A stretch of 64,000 nt of DNA, from assembly GCF_002288925.2 (NCBI RefSeq), contig NW_022098069.1:79983608-80047607 (forward strand), in the 5' to 3' direction. The translations under genes and the position numbers were made by a program. The notes under the pieces are model-generated. The model was not told the DNA's origin. It was given only the letters and a program-made list of their open reading frames with translations, and ran no database searches. The stretch's first letter is position 1, and every line of letters starts with the position of its first letter. The stretch comes from Delphinapterus leucas. Its lineage: Eukaryota > Chordata > Mammalia > Artiodactyla > Monodontidae. Of this stretch, positions 58,460 to 64,000 are shown piece after piece.

Positions 58460-60110
58460 ATTTTTTTTGCATTGACATGACATTAGATTCAAATGCAATT
58501 GCAAGTAATAACAGACACCAAATATTCCTTGCACCCAGTTTCCCCCAATGATGGTATCTTGCATAATTATATTACAGTGAATAAACTGACATTTATATAA
58601 TTCACAGACCTGATTTTGATTCCCCCCGGTTAACATGCACTCCCTCCTGTGTGTGTGTGAGGGTGTGTATGTGTGTGTTTAGTTCTATGTACTCTTATCA
58701 AAAATGTACATTCTTGTGATCACCACCAAGGTCAAGATACAGAAGAGTTCGATCACAAGAATTAATTGTGCTACCTTATAGTCACAACATGACCCTCCCT
58801 CCACCAATCCCTTTACTCTGCTCTCCATCTTATACTTTTGTCGTTTCAAGAATGTTGTATAAGTGGAATCATTTAGTATAATATTTTGAAATTGGCTTTT
58901 TTCACTTAACATAATTCTGAGTCATCTAAGTTGTTGCATGTATTAATAGTCCTTTTTAAAAAATTATTACTGAGTAGCATTTCATTATTGGAATGTACCA
59001 CAGTTTGTTTAACATTCACTAATTAAAGGACATTTGGGTTGTCTCCAGGTGTTGAGTGGATATAAGTTTTTATTTCTCTGGGATAAATGTACAAGAGTAC
59101 AATTTCTCAGTCCTATTGGAGACACATGTTTAGTTTTGTAAGAAACTGTCATACGTGTTTCCATAGTGGCCACACACCATTTAACATTCCCACCAGAAAT
59201 ATATGAGTGATCCAGTTTCTCTGCATCCTCACCAGCATTTTGCATTATCATCATTTTTTTGCCTTTGTGAAACATGTGTAATCATCTTTCATTGAGGTTT
59301 TAATTGGCATTTTGCAAATAGTTAATGATGTTGAATCTGTTTTCCATCTGTATATTTTGTCCACTGAAATACTTGTTCATGTCTTTTGAGCATTTTTAAT
59401 TGCATCATTTTTTTACTGTGGAATTTTAAGAACTCTTTATATATTCTAGATATAAGACCATTGTCAGATATGTGGTTTGTGAATATTTTCTCCCAACTTC
59501 TAGTTTGTCTTTTCAATCTCTTCAAATGGTCCTTTGTAGAGCAAAAATTTTAATTTTCATGAGGTCTAATTTATCTTTTTTTTGGTATGTGCCATGTTTT
59601 GATGCCAATTCCAAGAACTATTCACCTAGCCCCAGGCAGAAGGTTTTCTATATTTATTTCTAAAAGGTTTAGTTTTATCTTTTACATTGAAGTCGGTAAT
59701 TCATTTTGAGTAAATATTTGTATAAGGTGTGATGTTTAGGTCAAAATTTTTGTTTTGTTTCATTTTGTTTTATCTATGGATATCTAATTTGCTTCAGCAC
59801 TAAGTGTTGAAATAATTATTCTTCCTCCACCACTGAACTGTGCTTTAGCACCTTTGTCAAAAGTTAGTTGGGCTTATTTGTGAGGCCTTACTTGTGAGTT
59901 CTCTTCTATTCCACCGATCCATAAATAAAGTAATAAGTATAGACTAATTATTCAAATATTTGTAAAAGCTGTCATACGGAGTTTCAATACCCAAATGTTT
60001 AACATTGCAAAAGCAATGGGCTCAATACCATAATTGTTTGTTTTTACTAAGAACTGTGTTATATCATGTTGCAATTACTGTGGCTATAGTATGCTACTTC
60101 CTCAGAAGAA
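58460..60110 (-). repeat. Old L1 fragment, antisense
   Basis: Complement of an L1M 3'UTR ('cagtttcccccaatgatggt', 'tgtttagttctatgtactct') and ORF2 C-terminal half ('tttctctgggataaatgtac', 'ttagttttgtaagaaactgt'), up to about 60110. No open frame remains. It is colinear with the copy at 61225-63110 and probably of a related subfamily. Confidence 0.87.
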
Positions 60111-61009
60111 AGAGTATCAAAGAAGTTGGCAAATATATTTAAAGGGTACCACAATTTTAACAATATTGTCATATAAATAGTTGTTATAAACCTATTTAAA
60201 TTATATAATTATCAATTTCCTTACCTATGTGCTGAACATTCTCAAAGTGCAGAAAATTCTATTACAGTCCCATCACTAACATGGACCTCCAGAGACTGGA
60301 AGTTGAAAATCAAGGGACATAGCCAGGGAATAAAAGAAAATAATTTCATTTATTATTATATTTGTATTCACACACAAATTTTTATGTCAGATTAATGTAC
60401 TCATAACTTGTATTTGATGTATTTTGTAAAATTAAATTCAAAAGAAGTTGAAAATCTATTTTAATTCTCCTCTTGGGAGTAAATTATAGGTCTAATACAT
60501 TGAATTATTTTGGGATATTAGTTATTACACTCTCTTGGACAGAATTCAAGATTTACATATATGATACTAAATTTCAGTTTGTTCTGAGAAATATCACAAT
60601 GGTGTTCCAGGGTACATATGGCCACATTGCCCGCACTTCTTTAAATATAACTCACAAGAGTAAAGTTAACATGGGTTTGGAGTTCCTTTAACATTTTTTT
60701 TTTCCACATTAACCTTTGCTTGCATGTTTGATAATTAGAAATCGTTTGTTTTAAATTTTGGTGCATATCTTCTTTTTTGTAACTTTATTATCAACATTTT
60801 GCATTTTATTACTGAAATATGTAAATGTGTCATTTAGGCTCATAACAGAACTTGTAATGGGTTATTTTGGACAATTTGGCCAAATGAAATCAGATATAGA
60901 ACATAGAAAAGAAAGTGAACTTGAAGTCTTTAGTATAAAGTATGCTTGGGTAGATATAATAAATCAGAAGGTTTTCTGATCACAGAATTAAAAGGTCAAC
61001 CTACAGTTG
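60111..61009. other. Nothing recognised
   Basis: AT-rich. Two frames of 72-73 codons (60473-60691 and 60758-60979) have no domain. Confidence 0.35.
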
Positions 61010-61130
61010 AAGACCTATCACTACTTGATCTCAAATTATACTATAAATCTACAATAATCAAGATAGTGTGTTATTAGTGAGAGGATCCACACATAGATTA
61101 ATGGAAGAGTAGATCAAAAATAAACTTAAA
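61010..61130 (+). repeat. Short L1 ORF2 fragment, sense
   Basis: 'acttgatctcaaattatact', then 'acaataatcaagatagtgtg', is the L1 ORF2 stretch reading near D-L-x-L-x-Y-Y. Confidence 0.7.
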
Positions 61131-61224
61131 TATAATGTGGGAATTTGTTTTATTTTTCCATTGTTACCTTTTGTCTTGATTATACAATGAAATAATATTT
61201 TGGACATTGGGTTAAATAAAATAC

Positions 61225-63110
61225 TATTTTTTTAACTTTTTATTTTAAACTAATTGTAGATACATAGGAAGTTTCAGAGACCCCATGTACTCTCCACTTA
61301 GTGTGCTCCAGTGGTTACACCTCACTAGTGCAATATCAAAACCACGAAACTGACATTGATACAATGTGTATGAATAGTTCCACCTCCTCGTATCAGTTGT
61401 GTAGATTCATGTTACCACCACTGCAAACAAGATGCAGAACTATTTCATCATTACAAAGATCTCTCTCATGCTACACTTCATAGTCACATCTGTCCTCTTA
61501 CCCCACCATCCCTAAACCCTGGCAATGACTGATTTGTTCTCCATCTCTGTAATTTGTAATTTGGAAAATGTTACAAGGTTAGAATCATACAGTACTTAAA
61601 CTTTTGAGCTTGGCTTTTTATACTCAGCATAATTCTCCTGAGATCCATTCAAGTTGTTATGTGTATCAATACTTCAATTTTCATTACTGCTAAGTAGTAT
61701 TTCATGGGATGAATATACCAGTTTGTTTAACAGTTTGCCTATTGTAGTACATTTTGATTGTTTTCAGTTTTTGGCTATTACAAATGAAACTTACATGAAC
61801 AATCGTTTATAAGTTTTTGTGTGGACATAACTTCATTTTTCCAGAATAAATGCCCCAAAGAGAGATGGCCAGGTCATGTGGTACATGTATGCTTTATTTT
61901 TTTAAGGAAACTACAAAATATTTTTTAGAATTTCTGTATCATTTTACATCACCAACACCAACGTATGAGAGATCCAGTTTCTCCATTCTTACCAGCATTT
62001 GGTATTGCCACTGTTATTTGTTTTATGTATTCTAATAGGTATGTATGATGTCTCTCTGTGGCTTTGCTTTACATTTCCCTAATGGATAGTGATGTTGAAC
62101 ATCTTCTCATGTGCTTACTTGGCATCCACATATCCTCTTCAGTAAAATGTCTCTTCATGTCTTTTGCCCATATTTTGAGTTGGATTTTTTGCTTGTTTGA
62201 TTTTTACTTGTGAGTTCTGCAAGTTCTTTATGTATTCGAGATATGAGTCCCTCATCAGATATGTGCATTATAAATACTTTCTCCTAGTCTATAGCTTCTC
62301 TTAACAGGGTATTTTTCAAAACAAATTTTTGTTTTGTTTTGTTTTTAATAAAGTCCAATATATTGTGTTTTTTTTAAGGATCTTGTTTTTGGTATCAAGT
62401 CTAGGAACTGTTCTCCAAGCCCTAGTTCCCAAAGATTTTCTCCTTTATTTTCTTTTGAAAGTTTTAAAGTTTTTATCTTACATTTAATTCTACAATTCAT
62501 TTTGACTTATTGTTTTGGTGTGAAGTTTGGGTCAAATTTATTTTATATGCCTGTGGATATTCAGTTGCTCCAGTACCATTTGTTTTAAAGGCGCTCACTC
62601 CTAAGATGAATCCCTTTTGCAGTTCTGTCAAGAATAAGTTGGATGGATCACAAGAAGATTTTTATGGCAACAAAACAATTCTGTATAATGCTAAAATAAT
62701 GGACATGTGTCATTATACATTTATCAAAACCCATAGAATACACTTCATCAAGAGTGAACCCTAATGTAAACTATCAACTTTGAATGATAGTGATGTGTCA
62801 AGGTAGCTTCATTGATTGTGACAAAAGTAGCACCACTCTCCTGGGAGATGTTGAGAGTGAGGGAAGACTGTGCATGGATGGAATCAGGTGGTATACAGAA
62901 ACGTTCTGTACTTTCCACCTAATTGTGCTATGAACCCAAAGCTGCTCTGAAAAAAACTTTAAGCCTATTTAAAAAAATAAGTTGAGAATATTTGTGTGGG
63001 TCTCTTTCTGGGTTCTCTATTCTCTCCCATTGCTCTCTATGTCTCTATGGCAAAATGACAATCTAAATTTCTATAGCTATATAATAAATTTTAGAATCTT
63101 AAATCTTGAT
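61225..63110 (-). repeat. Old L1 fragment, antisense, interrupted
   Basis: Complement of L1M 3'UTR ('ctaattgtagatacatagga', 'ccactgcaaacaagatgcag') and of ORF2 C-terminal parts ('aataaatgccccaaagagag', 'ttctcatgtgcttacttggc'). At 62642-62975 it is interrupted by a sense L1 3' end. Beyond that it resumes with 'tttgtgtgggtctctttctg'. Confidence 0.88.
62642..62975 (+). mobile_element. L1 3' end, sense, nested in antisense L1, 9-bp TSD
   Basis: 'acccatagaatacacttcat', 'caagagtgaaccctaatgta', then 'ctgctctgaaaaaaacttta', is an L1M-type 3'UTR end. The TSD 'aataagttg' lies at 62633-62641 and 62976-62984. An 84-codon frame (62510-62764) spans the junction and is accidental. Confidence 0.9.
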
Positions 63111-63144
63111 TAAGATACACTTAATACACTAGATATTAATTACA

Positions 63145-64000
63145 GGAAAAAACCTGTAAAAAATACAAACACATGGAGGCTAAACAATACACTACTTAAT
63201 AACCAAGAAATCACTGAAGAAATCAAAGAGGAAATCAAAATACACTAGAAACAAATGACAATGAAAACACGATGACCCAAAACCTATGGGATGCAGCAAA
63301 AGCAGTTCTAAGAGGGAAGTTTATAGCAATACAATCCTACCTTAAGAAACAAGAAACATCTCAAATAAACAACCTAACCTTACACCTAAAGCATTAGAGA
63401 AGGAAGAACAAAAAACCCTCAAAGTAACCAGAAGAAAAGAAATCATAAAGATCAGATCAGAAATAAAAAGAAATGAAGGAAACGTTAGCAATGATCAATA
63501 AAAATAAAAGCTGGTTCTTCGAGATGATAAACAAAATTGATAAACTATTAGCCAAAATCATCAAAAAAAAAAAGGGAGAAGACTCAAATCAATAGAATTA
63601 GAAACGAAAAAGGAGAAGTTACAACTGACACTGCAGAAATACAAAGGATCATGAGAGATTACTACAAGCAACTATATGCCAATAAAATGGACAACCTGGA
63701 AGAAATGCACAAATTCTTAGAAATGCACACAACCTTCCGAGACTGAACCAGGAAGACATAGAAAATATGAACAGACCAATCACAGCACTGAAATTGAAAC
63801 TGTGATTAAAAATTTTCCAACAAACAAAACCCCAGGACCAGATGGCTTCACAGGCGAATTCTATCAAACATTTAGAGAAGAGCTAACACCTATCCTTCTC
63901 AAAATCTTCCAAAATATAGCAGAGGGAAGAACACTCCCAAACTCAATCTATGAGGCCACCATCACCCTGATACCAAAACCACACAAAGATGTCACAAAGA
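63145..64000 (+). mobile_element. L1 ORF2 segment, sense, runs off the window
   Basis: Sense L1 ORF2 from the end of the endonuclease region into the RT. The part after about 63780 stays in frame and reads the RT landmark [12 protein letters not shown] and then L-I-P-K-P, without a stop to the window end. Earlier parts have stops and frameshifts (for example an in-frame TAG near 63245). It is clearly younger than the L1M copies at 58460-63110. It is 5'-truncated near 63145, and its 3' end and TSD lie outside. Confidence 0.9.

Overview
The window looks like an intergenic or deep-intronic stretch of a mammalian nuclear genome, almost certainly a cetacean (hippo not excluded). Nine tRNA-derived SINEs of the CHR type are present, most of them the short CpG-rich form that I know from whales and dolphins, together with L1 3' ends of the cetartiodactyl kind. 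I see no ruminant Bov-B or Bov-tA, no Alu and no B1. Family names come from memory of repeat consensus sequences, not from a database search.

I found no host protein-coding gene, rRNA, functional tRNA or CRISPR. Open frames are short (longest 185 codons). The longer ones are L1 ORF2 debris, Tigger transposase debris, or accidental frames through CpG-rich SINEs.

Layout: 1-1090 is mostly unassigned with one MIR. 1090-5765 is an old L1 in sense with two later insertions, followed directly by an antisense L1 ORF2 fragment to about 6900. 8.9-9.9 kb holds a MIR and a young L1 3' end. 10.4-10.97 kb is an L1 tail with a SINE inside its target-site duplication (TSD). 11.5-14.1 kb is antisense L2 split by an L1. 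15.95-17.1 kb is old L1 plus a twin-primed L1. 17.1-25.5 kb is largely repeat-poor, with one SINE and one MER8. 25.5-27 kb is a MaLR retroelement remnant. 27.5-30.4 kb carries MIR, MER20, MER5 and L2 pieces and an L1 tail. 31.5-34.8 kb has two SINEs, an MLT1 LTR, a MIR and an L2. 36.3 kb has an AP-1-centred palindrome and a minisatellite. 37.1-40 kb is MaLR LTR plus L2 reverse-transcriptase remnant plus SINE. 40.6-43.2 kb is an LTR-like element split by a 2.27-kb L1. 47.5-48.3 kb is MIRs plus a young SINE. 48.88-51.25 kb is a nearly full-length Tigger1 DNA transposon. 54-64 kb is dominated by L1 fragments of several ages.

No undescribed system was found. The value of the window is its datable nest of insertions: TSDs are visible for most of the younger elements, and there are a few odd local rearrangements (twin priming, palindromes, tandem copies).
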